Assembly (NCBI GenBank): GCA_019752045.1
Contig: JAIEMP010000003.1
Span: forward strand, 310,001-374,000
Direction of reading: 5' to 3'
Length of the DNA: 64,000 bases
Source: Chitinophagaceae bacterium
GTDB lineage: Bacteria; Bacteroidota; Bacteroidia; Chitinophagales; Chitinophagaceae
Shown here: piece by piece, positions 9,171 through 17,856 of the stretch
How positions within the stretch are numbered: the stretch's first letter is position 1
How the letters are laid out: each line of letters opens with the position of its first letter
Translations under genes and position numbers: made by a program
Notes under the pieces: model-generated
Told to the model about the DNA's origin: nothing
What the model saw: only the letters and a program-made list of their open reading frames with translations
Database searches by the model: none

Positions 9171-9755
9171 ATGGAACAGCCCGGTTTTTCTGCAGCAAAC
9201 AGTTTGCAGCTGATTGAAAGTATGATCAACAAAGCACAAAACCGTTTTAATGAAAACGGACATTTGTATTTGCTGTGGGGCTGGGTTATTTTTATTTGCA
9301 GCGTTGTGCATTTTGTTGTTGATTACTGGAACATCTATGACCGGCCGCAGTTTGTATGGTTTGCTACATGGGCCGGATTGATCTATCAAATGATCTATCT
9401 TGCCCGTACTAAAAAGAAAGAATGGGTAAAAACATATACCGATGAAATTATTGGACATGTGTGGATTGTTTTTGTGATAATGATGGCACTTGCCGGATTT
9501 ATTGCCGGTAAATCAGAAGCCTGGCCGTTGATGTATCCGTTGTTTTTGGTTTTATACGGAATGCCTACATTTTTAAGCGGAGCAATTATTAAATTTTCTC
9601 CATTAAAAGCAGGTGCTGTTGGTTGTTGGGTGCTGGCCATTGCATCTGCATTTGTTCCAGCTCATTATCAGGTGTTGTTTCTTGCACTGGCTGTTCTTTC
9701 AGCATGGATTATTCCCGGTTACCTGCTTTGTTCACAGTTTAAAAAACAAAACTGA
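9171..9755 (+). CDS. Multi-pass membrane protein, paralogue 1
   Basis: A 194-residue protein with about five transmembrane helices. The ATG at 9171 (MEQPGFSAANSLQLIESMIN) is preferred over an in-frame TTG at 9150. It shares with the next gene the layout 'short charged helix - LLWGW/ILWGAVITIC TM - basic loop - DEIIGHVWI/DHDIIGYVWI TM - G-P/YPTFLSGA/TIVTGA-a-r/KF - two TMs', so the pair arose by duplication. No function known. Two bases separate stop and next ATG region, indicating tight coupling with the downstream membrane protein and regulator. Confidence 0.7.
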   Translation: MEQPGFSAANSLQLIESMINKAQNRFNENGHLYLLWGWVIFICSVVHFVVDYWNIYDRPQFVWFATWAGLIYQMIYLARTKKKEWVKTYTDEIIGHVWIVFVIMMALAGFIAGKSEAWPLMYPLFLVLYGMPTFLSGAIIKFSPLKAGAVGCWVLAIASAFVPAHYQVLFLALAVLSAWIIPGYLLCSQFKKQN

Positions 9756-9756
9756 T

Positions 9757-10413
9757 ATGGAAGAAAAACAATTATCAGAAAAGGAAAGTCTGCTTATCAT
9801 TCAGCAAATGATCAGCCGTGCAAAAGATGTGTTTGTTGATACAGGCATTGGTCCAATTCTGTGGGGAGCGGTGATTACGATTTGCAGTTTGGTTCAGTTT
9901 CTGCAAATACAATTCGATTTTAAACTTCCATTCGATATCTGGTTGCTTGCTTTAGCGGCCATCATACCACAGGTGTTTATCTCTATAAAAGAACGCAGAG
10001 AACGAAAAGCAAAAGGATGGGATCATGATATTATCGGCTATGTATGGATCTGTTTTGGCATTGGCATTTTTGTCATCAACTTTATAAACAATGTTGCGGC
10101 CGATCAACTCAATCCGATGTTGAGAGAATATCGGGAACTGGCCGGAAAAACAGACATTGTTAACTTCTGGAGTTTTGGAACCTGTTACCTCTTATTTGTT
10201 TTTGGCTATCCTACGATAGTTACCGGAGCCGCCAGAAAATTTAAACTCATGATTTTTGGAGGAGTGTTTTGTTGGGTAAGTGCAATTGTAAGTGCTTTTA
10301 CAGTAGCTAAAATTGATTTTATACTCATGGCACTTTCTGCAACACTTGCATGGCTTATACCGGGCATTATTTTACGAACTAAATATTTAATGCAGAAAGG
10401 GAAGCATGTTTAA
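9757..10413 (+). CDS. Multi-pass membrane protein, paralogue 2
   Basis: A 218-residue protein with about five transmembrane helices, paralogous to the preceding gene (LWGAVITICSLVQF; WDHDIIGYVWICFGIGIF; GYPTIVTGAARKFK). The ATG at 9757, one base after the upstream stop, is the natural start; the longer upstream frame is the other gene's shadow. Its last 8 bases overlap the start of the winged-helix gene. A plausible reading is a sensor or target membrane module controlled by that regulator, but this rests on gene order alone. Confidence 0.7.
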   Translation: MEEKQLSEKESLLIIQQMISRAKDVFVDTGIGPILWGAVITICSLVQFLQIQFDFKLPFDIWLLALAAIIPQVFISIKERRERKAKGWDHDIIGYVWICFGIGIFVINFINNVAADQLNPMLREYRELAGKTDIVNFWSFGTCYLLFVFGYPTIVTGAARKFKLMIFGGVFCWVSAIVSAFTVAKIDFILMALSATLAWLIPGIILRTKYLMQKGKHV

Positions 10414-10690
10414 AGACCTCGATCCCATATTACATTCTCAGCTGCGGCTTGCTGTTATGAGTTTGCTCATAGGAGTAAAGGAAGCGGAGTTTACGTTTAT
10501 TAGAGAAAAAACAGGTTCAACCGCCGGTAACCTGAGTGTGCAGATCAGTAAATTAAAAGAGGCAGGTTATGTTGATGTGATTAAACAGTTTAAAGACAAT
10601 TACCCGCAAACAATTTGTAAAATAACCCCCACCGGTGTTGCTGCTTTTGAAACATATGTAAAAGCATTGCAAACTTATCTTCCCCGGTAA
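10406..10690 (+). CDS. Winged-helix transcriptional regulator (MarR/HTH_34-like)
   Basis: A 94-residue DNA-binding protein consisting of one winged-helix domain: LDPILHSQLRLAVMSLL, a recognition region TGSTAGNLSVQISKLKEAGYV and the wing ICKITPTGVAAFETYVKAL. This 'ldp.iHs..RlaIm..L' opening is typical of small Bacteroidota regulators encoded with membrane proteins and ABC exporters. It overlaps the upstream membrane gene by 8 bp and precedes the ABC transporter by 59 nt, so it likely controls this locus. Confidence 0.8.
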   Translation: MFKDLDPILHSQLRLAVMSLLIGVKEAEFTFIREKTGSTAGNLSVQISKLKEAGYVDVIKQFKDNYPQTICKITPTGVAAFETYVKALQTYLPR

Positions 10691-10749
10691 GTTTCAGATT
10701 TATTCAAACCTTATCTTTACCTGCTTGTTGTTACACAGCAATCAGGTTT

Positions 10750-11685
10750 ATGGAATCAATTATAAAAGTTACCCATCTCACAAAAGTATTTAAAGAAGTT
10801 ACAGCAGTAAACGACTTGTCTTTTACTGTGCAGCAGGGCGATGTGTATGGTTTTCTCGGGCAAAACGGAGCCGGAAAGTCAACCACCATCCGCATGTTGC
10901 TTACATTAATTACTCCCACTGAAGGTGATATTGAAATATTTGGGTACAATCTTCTCAGGCACCGGAAAGAAATTTTACGAAACACCGGAGCGGTGATTGA
11001 ACGCCCCGATTTATACAAATACCTCACTGCATACGAAACACTTGAGTTGTTTGCAAAAATGAGCGGCATACGTGTAAGCAGGCAATCGCTTATGGAGCAA
11101 TTAGAAATGGTGGGGCTTGCGCAAAGAGCAGGCAGTAAAGTAAGAACCTATTCTCAGGGAATGAAACAACGGCTGGGTCTTGCAGTTGCACTTGTACATA
11201 ATCCGCAGCTGATTATTTTAGATGAGCCAACCAATGGATTAGATCCCCAGGGTATTGCTGATATACGTAATCTGATTTTAATGCTGAGTCAGAAACTTCA
11301 GAAAACAGTATTGGTATCCTCTCATCTGCTGAGTGAAATTGAACAGATTGCCAACCGTATGCTGATTATAGACAGAGGTTCAAAACTGGTAGAAGGAACC
11401 GTTAGTGAACTGTTTAGTCCGGATGATACTGTGATCTATATTGAAACAACTGATAATAACGCTGCCGCTCAACTGCTACGCTCAGGTGAATACAGCTCTT
11501 CTATAATAACAATGGAAGCAAGTGGCATTGAGTTAAAGCTCCGCAAAGATCAGATACCTGCATTAACCCGTTTACTGGTTGAAAGTAAAACAGACATCCT
11601 CGGCATCAGTGCACGTCATTCACTCGAAGATTATTTTTTAAAGATCACAACAGCCAATCAACATGTGGAGCCTTTTAAAAATTGA
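10750..11685 (+). CDS. ABC transporter ATP-binding protein (ABC-2 type)
   Basis: A 311-residue ATPase with Walker A (GQNGAGKST, residues about 37-45), the signature YSQGMKQRLGLA, Walker B (LIILDEPTNGLDPQ) and the switch His (VSSHLLSEIEQ). The C-terminal 90 residues form the extra domain common in exporters of the DrrA/bacitracin class. Its end overlaps the permease start by 23 bp, so the two subunits are translationally coupled. Substrate unknown. Confidence 0.9.
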   Translation: MESIIKVTHLTKVFKEVTAVNDLSFTVQQGDVYGFLGQNGAGKSTTIRMLLTLITPTEGDIEIFGYNLLRHRKEILRNTGAVIERPDLYKYLTAYETLELFAKMSGIRVSRQSLMEQLEMVGLAQRAGSKVRTYSQGMKQRLGLAVALVHNPQLIILDEPTNGLDPQGIADIRNLILMLSQKLQKTVLVSSHLLSEIEQIANRMLIIDRGSKLVEGTVSELFSPDDTVIYIETTDNNAAAQLLRSGEYSSSIITMEASGIELKLRKDQIPALTRLLVESKTDILGISARHSLEDYFLKITTANQHVEPFKN

Positions 11686-12538
11686 ATTATTTAAAGTCTT
11701 TAAACGTCCCCGCACATACATTGCGTTTATTGCTGTATGGGCCATTGTAACATTAATACAGGTGGCTATTTATGTAGATGGTGCCAAGTATATGGATTTT
11801 GTATTGAAGGATGTAAAAGACAATTTTGATGTAATCGGTAATCCGCTTAATGGTTATTTTGTTTGTTTTATTATTCTTCAGACACTGTTAATTCATGTGC
11901 CACTGTTAGTTGCCTTGGTAAGTGCTGATATGATTGCGGGAGAAGCCAATATGGGAACACTGCGGCTGCTCATTACCAAACCAATCAGCAGAACCAAACT
12001 TTTGCTGAGTAAATTTTTTGCTTCTGCTATCTATGCACTTATCCTGCTCATCTGGATTGCCATACTGGGCCTTTTTGTATCTATGCTGGTGTTTGGTACA
12101 GACGGGTTGATGAATGCAAAGAGCTATGAAATTATTATTCTCAACGGCAACGATATTTTCTGGCGCTATATCTGTGCATTTGGATATGCTGCCATTGCAT
12201 TGATCACCGTTGCATCACTCGGATTTTTCTTTTCCATTTTTGCAGAAAATTCGCTGGGCCCCATTGTTGCCACCATGAGCGTAATTATTGTATTTACCAT
12301 TCTTACAACCCTTGATATTCCGTTGTTTCAGAGTGTGAAGCATTTATTTTTCACTTCGCACATGATTGGATGGAAAGGATTTTTTGAAATGAAACTGGAT
12401 GCAGACGGTGTTTCAATTCCCGGCACCATCCGGAATTTACCGGCTGTTTTAAAAAGTGCCGGTATTTTAACATTACATATTGTATTATTTACCGGTGCAG
12501 CCATCTATATCTTTAAACGGAAAGATGTATTAAGCTGA
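11663..12538 (+). CDS. ABC-2 type permease
   Basis: A 291-residue integral membrane subunit with about six transmembrane helices. The segment SADMIAGEANMGTLRLLITKPISRTKLLLSKF is the diagnostic ABC-2 permease block linking the second membrane segment to the third. It pairs with the overlapping ATP-binding gene. Confidence 0.85.
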   Translation: MWSLLKIELFKVFKRPRTYIAFIAVWAIVTLIQVAIYVDGAKYMDFVLKDVKDNFDVIGNPLNGYFVCFIILQTLLIHVPLLVALVSADMIAGEANMGTLRLLITKPISRTKLLLSKFFASAIYALILLIWIAILGLFVSMLVFGTDGLMNAKSYEIIILNGNDIFWRYICAFGYAAIALITVASLGFFFSIFAENSLGPIVATMSVIIVFTILTTLDIPLFQSVKHLFFTSHMIGWKGFFEMKLDADGVSIPGTIRNLPAVLKSAGILTLHIVLFTGAAIYIFKRKDVLS

Positions 12539-12560
12539 TTCAGTAGATTATTTAATTTAT

Positions 12561-13253
12561 ATGCGCATGAAATTATTCTTATCACTTGTTTTTGCAGTTC
12601 TTGCTTTCTGCAATACAGCTGAAGCACAAACTGCGGCAGACCTAGTGAAAAATGTAAAAGCAAAAATGGACAGGGTGAATGATTATGTGGCAACCGGAAA
12701 AATGAAAACCGATGTGGTATTTATAAAAGCACCTGTTGCAAACATAAAATCTTACTTTAAAAAACCAAACCGATTTAAAATTAAACGGGACGGAGGTATT
12801 TCTTTACTGCCGAAAGGTGGCGTAAGTGTAAATGTGAGTTCTTTATTGCTTACCGATGAATACACAGCCATTGATGCCGGACAAACAAGTATGTACGGAG
12901 TTGTATTAAAAATTATTAAACTGTTGCCGTTGAACGATAACAGTGATGTGGTATTAACAACCATGTATATTGATGAAAAAAATCTGCTGATCCGTAAAGC
13001 CAGTACAACCACCAAAGAGAACGGTACCTACGATATGGAAATGCAGTTTGGTAAATATGCAGAGTGGGGATTGCCAGATAAGGTTGTGTTCTCATTCAAT
13101 ACCAAAGATTACAAACTGCCCAAAGGAATTACGTTAGAGTATGATGATGGATCAAAAAAACCGGAACTTCCGAAAAATAAAAAAGGAAGAGTAGAAATCA
13201 GCTACAGTTCTTATATCATTAATAAAGGAGTAAGTGACGATCTGTTGAAATAA
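12561..13253 (+). CDS. LolA-like outer-membrane lipoprotein-sorting family protein
   Basis: A 230-residue periplasmic protein with a signal peptide ending at AEAQ. The mature part has a LolA/LolB-like fold pattern: helix AADLVKNVKAKMDRVNDYVA, then strands including YFKKPNRFKIKRDGG and LIRKASTTTKENGTYDMEMQFGKYAEWGLPDKVVF. It follows the ABC-2 permease by 22 nt and may belong to the same unit. Whether it carries lipoproteins or only shares the fold is unknown. Confidence 0.65.
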   Translation: MRMKLFLSLVFAVLAFCNTAEAQTAADLVKNVKAKMDRVNDYVATGKMKTDVVFIKAPVANIKSYFKKPNRFKIKRDGGISLLPKGGVSVNVSSLLLTDEYTAIDAGQTSMYGVVLKIIKLLPLNDNSDVVLTTMYIDEKNLLIRKASTTTKENGTYDMEMQFGKYAEWGLPDKVVFSFNTKDYKLPKGITLEYDDGSKKPELPKNKKGRVEISYSSYIINKGVSDDLLK

Positions 13254-13283
13254 TAAGATTCAGTGCTAGCAACTTCGGCTTGC

Positions 13284-14375
13284 TTACTCTTCTTCCAGCT
13301 TTTCATCTACCATACGTGCAAACATAGAAGCACTTACTTTCTTCATGGGATTACTTCTTGCAGCTGCATAACCTTTTCTGCTGCGGAATATATCAATCCC
13401 TGTAAAGATTGACGCAATTAATGAGGCTTCATCTGCTTTGCCTTTACCGGCAATGTCAAATGCTGTTCCGTGATCGGGGCTGGTGCGGATACTGCTTAAA
13501 CCTGCGGTATAGTTTACGCCTTCTCCCAAAGCCATTGATTTAAATGGAATTAAACCCTGATCATGATACATAGCTAAAACCGCATCAAATTTTTCATACT
13601 GTCCTCTTGCAAAAAAAGCATCGGCACTGTACGGACCAAAACACATGATGTCGTTTTGCTTGGCATCTTTAATGGCAGGTTTTATAATATCTTCCTCTTC
13701 TTTTCCTATTAATCCTTCATCACCTGCATGTGGGTTTAAACCCAGCACTGCAATTTTTGGTTTATCAATACCAAAATCTTTTTTTAATGATTGTTGTATG
13801 ATTTTTAATTTACTGACAATACCATCTCTTGTTAAATGACCGGCAATTTCAGCAACTGGTACATGTTCTGTTACTAATGCTATACGCATGTTTTCGGCCA
13901 CCATAAACATCGCTACATCAGTTGCTTCAAAGGCTGCTTTTAAATAAGGGGTATGTCCGGTGTATTGAAAGCTTTCTGACTGTACATTTTTTTTATGCAG
14001 CGGAGCTGTAACCAGCACATCAATTTGTTTTTCCTTTAAAGCATACACTGCTGCAGTGAGCGATTTAATAGCGTAAAGACCGCCGGTATCGTTCAGTTGC
14101 CCGGGCGTAATGTTTACTTCTTCCTCCCAACAACTGTACACATTCACCATTTTGGTATTTATGCGTTGAAAGTCTCGTACGGCCTGGTAGTTAAAGTTTC
14201 CGTCATTAATGGATTTACGGTAAAAATTAATCAGTTTGTTTGATCCAAAAATAACCGGTGTACAAAAATCCAGTATACGGTTATCGCTAAGGGCTTTAAT
14301 GATGACTTCAGTGCCAATACCATTAATATCGCCGCAGCTAAAGCCAATAACCGGTTTCGTTTCAGGAGTGTTCAT
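13284..14375 (-). CDS. pdxA: 4-hydroxythreonine-4-phosphate dehydrogenase
   Basis: Catalyses the NAD-dependent oxidation of 4-phosphohydroxy-L-threonine in the DXP-dependent pyridoxal phosphate pathway. At 363 residues it is full length. Family motifs are visible: GFSCGDINGIGTEVIIKAL at the N-terminus, the metal-binding His regions TAPLHKKNV / YTGHTPYL, LGLNPHAGDEG, AMYHDQGLIPFK and RTSPDHGTAFDIAGK. It is convergent with the LolA-like gene (30 nt gap). A well-matched promoter lies just upstream. Confidence 0.95.
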   Translation of the reverse strand: MNTPETKPVIGFSCGDINGIGTEVIIKALSDNRILDFCTPVIFGSNKLINFYRKSINDGNFNYQAVRDFQRINTKMVNVYSCWEEEVNITPGQLNDTGGLYAIKSLTAAVYALKEKQIDVLVTAPLHKKNVQSESFQYTGHTPYLKAAFEATDVAMFMVAENMRIALVTEHVPVAEIAGHLTRDGIVSKLKIIQQSLKKDFGIDKPKIAVLGLNPHAGDEGLIGKEEEDIIKPAIKDAKQNDIMCFGPYSADAFFARGQYEKFDAVLAMYHDQGLIPFKSMALGEGVNYTAGLSSIRTSPDHGTAFDIAGKGKADEASLIASIFTGIDIFRSRKGYAAARSNPMKKVSASMFARMVDEKLEEE

Positions 14376-14393
14376 ATAATAAAGCTATTCCTG

Positions 14394-14423
14394 CAAATGT
14401 ACTGGATAGTTGTTTACAGCAAA
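14394..14423 (-). promoter_or_regulatory. Bacteroidota promoter of pdxA
   Basis: On the minus strand TTTG (14423-14420), an 18-nt spacer and TACATTTG (14401-14394). The predicted start site is about 12 nt before the pdxA ATG. Confidence 0.6.
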
Positions 14424-14604
14424 TGACTTCTAAGCGCTTGGTTTGCAATTTATCTATCTGGTGGGTGAAATTACGGGGTTGCAGAAATAGACATTCTACT
14501 GGATTTTCAGGTGGAAAAAAGATGAAAAAGTAAGGGTTAATTCATACCTGAATTTTTGGTTGACATTATGTCTAATGGTAATTTGTGTTTAAATCTTAAT
14601 CCCC

Positions 14605-15000
14605 ATGAAAGCAATCATTTTCATTACAGCAGTAATGCTGAGTGCCGGTGCAGCACAAACAAAACAACTTCCTTTTATTTCATTTGAACCAACGGTAGCA
14701 GTAAAACCTATCCAACAGGAGTTTGGTTATTTCCGTGTACACAGGATGGGTAATGATGCCTCTCTTAACTGGTCGGTAATGAATCCGCTGAATGCAGATT
14801 TTTTTACCATTGAACGTTCTTACGACGGTACCAACTTTGAAGCACTTTGTGATATTCCATGTTCAGGTGCAGCAACGCACAAGTACAGAGATAACACGGT
14901 GTTTCCCGGTTATATCTATTATCGTATAAAATCTTATCAGTACGATGGTACAATGGTTACATCTCCTGTTGAGATGCTGCGCATTGTAAAGCGTGGATAA
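14605..15000 (+). CDS. Small secreted protein with orphan fibronectin-like module
   Basis: A 131-residue protein: signal peptide (MKAIIFITAVMLSAGAAQ), a short linker, and one module with SLNWSVMNPLNADFFTIERS, YDGTNFE and YIYYRIKSYQYDG. This module matches the fibronectin-like domain that precedes the sorting domain in the window's T9SS cargo proteins (FxIERSxDGxNF ... YYRLK), but no T9SS sorting domain follows and a terminator comes 10 nt after the stop. It may be a truncated cargo gene or a free-standing module. Confidence 0.65.
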   Translation: MKAIIFITAVMLSAGAAQTKQLPFISFEPTVAVKPIQQEFGYFRVHRMGNDASLNWSVMNPLNADFFTIERSYDGTNFEALCDIPCSGAATHKYRDNTVFPGYIYYRIKSYQYDGTMVTSPVEMLRIVKRG

Positions 15001-15010
15001 TTTTTTTAAG

Positions 15011-15048
15011 GGTTGTGTGCACACTTGCACACAACCTCCTTTTATTTT
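15011..15048 (+). terminator. Intrinsic terminator
   Basis: Perfect 10-bp stem GGTTGTGTGC / GCACACAACC with a 6-nt loop, followed by tccttttatttt. It separates the orphan-module gene from the next T9SS gene. Confidence 0.85.
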
Positions 15049-15061
15049 AAATCCGGTACTT

Positions 15062-17011
15062 ATGAAACAACTTTTACTCAGTTTGTTTCTTACAACTTTA
15101 TTAAGTGTGCAAACTATTTCTGCACAAATAACCACTCCCGTAATTAAAGCGGGGTTTGGTGTTGATGCAGATTTGCGAAGCAATTTTTTTAATGGATTTC
15201 TTACAGCCGGTAATGATGACTGGTTCAGTAACACTGTTGGCGGAGGTGGTCAGTTTATGATTGATACAACAGGTGCTGCATATATTGTTTCGAGATATGC
15301 CTCTATGCCTGCTACCAGAATGTATCCGTTTTTCAGAGGCATGCGTTATCCGCAATTTTCAGTTGTAAATAATAAAATGTTGATTGATGGTATTTTTATC
15401 CGTGATCACCATGGCGATGATTCAACCGTATTTGCATCAGGTAGTAATAAAAACGGAATGAGCCCCAACAGCTGGTCTACACCAGTATCACAAGGTATTC
15501 CTGATAAGAACGATATACTGGATATGTTTATGCATGTGCGCAGAGATGGTTTCAATTCAAACGATTCATTGTGGATGTTTGGCGGATTATCCATTGATAA
15601 TACAACCGGTAACCGCTACTTTGATTTTGAAATGTATCAAACCGATATCTATTACGATAAACCTTCTCTTAAGTTTTATGGTTATGGTCCCGATGCAGGT
15701 CATACTTCCTGGTTGTTTGATGCATCAGGAAATGTAATAAGGGCAGGAGATATAATTCTTACTGCTGAATACGGCAGTTCTTCTTTATCTTTTTTGGAAG
15801 CAAGGATCTGGGTACACCAGAGTTCGTTATCTGTTACCCCAGTTGCTTTTAACTGGGGCGGACAGTTCGATGGCGATGGTGCCGGTGCTACATACGGTTA
15901 CGCCAATATTGCGCCCAAAACAGCCGGCGCTTTTTATACCGGATTGCAATGTGTAAACAACACCTGGGCAGGCCCGTTTTCGGTTGTGCTGCAGAACAAT
16001 GCAGTTGTGACCAACTACAGTGCCAAGCAGTTTATGGAATTTTCTGTTAATCTCAGCAAGCTTGGTCTAGATCCATTGGTAACGATTGGTGATGCATGTG
16101 CATTGCCGTTTAGAAGGATACTGGTTAAAACAAGAGCTTCAACTTCGTTTACAGCAGAGTTAAAAGACTTTGTTGGACCATTTAGTTTCTTTCGGGCTCC
16201 TCGTGCAGATATAGCAACTGATTTTCCCATACTCTGCCAGAATGGAGTGGCAGAAATTTGGGTCACCAATCCTGTAGTTACATCACTTTATACCTGGAGT
16301 ACACCCAATGGCCGCATTGTAACAGATACTTTAGGAGACAGAATTACTATTGATCAACCGGGTACATACATTGTGCGTCAGCAGTTGATGGATAGCTGCG
16401 GTTCAACTTATGCATCAGATACGATTGTGATAGCTCAAAATAATGCCTGTGATGTATTAAAAGGGAAGCCGCTTCATTTTAATGCAAGAATAAGAGATGC
16501 ACAGGCAGCTGTCATTGACTGGAACAGTGATGATTTTGCAGCAGGAGTGAGTTATGAAATTGAGCGGAGTACCGATGGCCTGCATTATACTTCCGTTGCA
16601 CATCTGCCGGCCAACAGTTCGGGTATTTATTCACATACAGATGATATGAGCAGGGTAACCGGCTATGAACTTTTTTACCGTTTAAAATTTCATGGAACGG
16701 GTGGACACATCTCTTATACAAATACAATCCGTTTACTTCTTGGTTTCAATACAAAACAAATACTGACTGTTGCACCCAATCCTGTGAAAGACCGCTTTCG
16801 ATTAAGTTTTTTTATTGCAAACGAAGGGTTGGTTGAAATGAATTTAATCAGCAGTACCGGCGCACTGGTATACACATCAACTGTAAAGGCTGTTACCGGA
16901 TTAAACGAATGGATAATTGAACGGGAGAACAGTTGGGGAGCAGGTCAATATATTTTGCAGGTGAAAGCAGGAAATGAACTGTTTCGAAAACGAATCATCA
17001 TCACACAGTAA
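15062..17011 (+). CDS. Large T9SS type A sorting-domain protein
   Basis: Secreted protein of about 649 residues. The ATG at 15062 follows a terminator and gives a signal peptide (MKQLLLSLFLTTLLSVQTIS); the longer frame from 14993 would read through the terminator. The large N-terminal region (FGVDADLRSNFFNG, TAGNDDWFSNTVGGGGQFM, then aromatic- and Asp-rich strands) resembles surface proteins of gliding bacteria, followed by an Ig-like segment (VTSLYTWSTPNGRI), a fibronectin-like module (YEIERSTDGLHYTSV) and a sorting domain (VAPNPVKDRFRLSF ... AGQYILQVKAGNE). Function unknown; probably cell-surface. Confidence 0.8.
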   Translation: MKQLLLSLFLTTLLSVQTISAQITTPVIKAGFGVDADLRSNFFNGFLTAGNDDWFSNTVGGGGQFMIDTTGAAYIVSRYASMPATRMYPFFRGMRYPQFSVVNNKMLIDGIFIRDHHGDDSTVFASGSNKNGMSPNSWSTPVSQGIPDKNDILDMFMHVRRDGFNSNDSLWMFGGLSIDNTTGNRYFDFEMYQTDIYYDKPSLKFYGYGPDAGHTSWLFDASGNVIRAGDIILTAEYGSSSLSFLEARIWVHQSSLSVTPVAFNWGGQFDGDGAGATYGYANIAPKTAGAFYTGLQCVNNTWAGPFSVVLQNNAVVTNYSAKQFMEFSVNLSKLGLDPLVTIGDACALPFRRILVKTRASTSFTAELKDFVGPFSFFRAPRADIATDFPILCQNGVAEIWVTNPVVTSLYTWSTPNGRIVTDTLGDRITIDQPGTYIVRQQLMDSCGSTYASDTIVIAQNNACDVLKGKPLHFNARIRDAQAAVIDWNSDDFAAGVSYEIERSTDGLHYTSVAHLPANSSGIYSHTDDMSRVTGYELFYRLKFHGTGGHISYTNTIRLLLGFNTKQILTVAPNPVKDRFRLSFFIANEGLVEMNLISSTGALVYTSTVKAVTGLNEWIIERENSWGAGQYILQVKAGNELFRKRIIITQ

Positions 17012-17021
17012 TAAATTCAGC

Positions 17022-17046
17022 AGCCCTTCTTTACGGAGGGCTTTTT
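17022..17046 (+). terminator. Intrinsic terminator
   Basis: AGCCCTTC, 5-nt loop, GGAGGGCT with following T residues, 10 nt after the T9SS gene stop. Confidence 0.8.
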
Positions 17047-17051
17047 ACTGC

Positions 17052-17059
17052 TACTTTTG
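17052..17059 (+). promoter_or_regulatory. Candidate -7 element of rsmA
   Basis: TACTTTTG matches TAnnTTTG and ends only 4 nt before the rsmA GTG. The implied start site is at or within a few bases of the start codon, so the transcript may be leaderless. The -33 region is weak (ttta). Confidence 0.4.
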
Positions 17060-17063
17060 CAGC

Positions 17064-17819
17064 GTGAACTATACGCTTAAAAAATCATTAGGTCAGCATT
17101 TTCTGAAAGATGAAACGATTTGTTTCCAGATAGTGGAGGCAATCATGGAAGAGCGTCCTCATCAATTGGTAGAGGTGGGCCCCGGAGCCGGTGCGTTAAC
17201 CAAATATTTATTAAAGGAAAAAAGTATAAGCTTTAAAGCAATTGAACTGGATAAAGAAAAAGTAGATTATCTCACTCAAACCTATCCATCCATAAAAGAT
17301 CATCTTATTCACGACAGTATTTTAGATACAGGTGTACCATTCGAAGGACGTTTTATGGTGGTTGGTAATTTTCCTTATAATATCTCATCACAGATTCTTT
17401 TTCGTATACTCGATTGGAAAGATGAGGTAGACTGTGTGGTGGGGATGTTTCAGAAAGAAGTAGCACAACGCATTGCATCTAAAGAAGGCAATAAATCGTA
17501 TGGTATATTGAGTGTGTTGGTGCAGGCTTATTTTGATGTGGAGTATTTGTTTGATGTAAGTGAAAACAGTTTTACACCACCGCCCAAAGTAAAAAGCGGT
17601 GTTATTAAAATGAAACCGGTAAAAGAAATTCCGTTAATGGAAAGTGAAAAGAAATTTACATTGCTTGTAAAAACAGCGTTTAATCAGCGTCGTAAAATGT
17701 TACGGAATGGTGTGCGATCTCTTTTTACCGAAGAGTTTTTAAAAGATCCGTTATTTAATAAACGGGCAGAGCAGTTAAGTGTAAAAGAGTTTGCGGTACT
17801 AACTTTTCAAATGAAATAA
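17064..17819 (+). CDS. rsmA: 16S rRNA (A1518/A1519) dimethyltransferase
   Basis: RsmA/KsgA dimethylates two adjacent adenosines in the 3' hairpin of 16S rRNA using S-adenosylmethionine. The GTG at 17064 gives the canonical start [16 protein letters not shown]; upstream in-frame ATGs would run through the previous gene and its terminator. Motif I ([15 protein letters not shown]), the acidic motif II (KAIELDKE) and catalytic motif IV (NFPYNIS, where NLPYNIS is usual) are present. At about 251 residues it is full length for Bacteroidota. Confidence 0.95.
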   Translation: MNYTLKKSLGQHFLKDETICFQIVEAIMEERPHQLVEVGPGAGALTKYLLKEKSISFKAIELDKEKVDYLTQTYPSIKDHLIHDSILDTGVPFEGRFMVVGNFPYNISSQILFRILDWKDEVDCVVGMFQKEVAQRIASKEGNKSYGILSVLVQAYFDVEYLFDVSENSFTPPPKVKSGVIKMKPVKEIPLMESEKKFTLLVKTAFNQRRKMLRNGVRSLFTEEFLKDPLFNKRAEQLSVKEFAVLTFQMK

Positions 17820-17856
17820 TTTTATTACCGTATCATTCAGAAAAAAGAATCATCCG

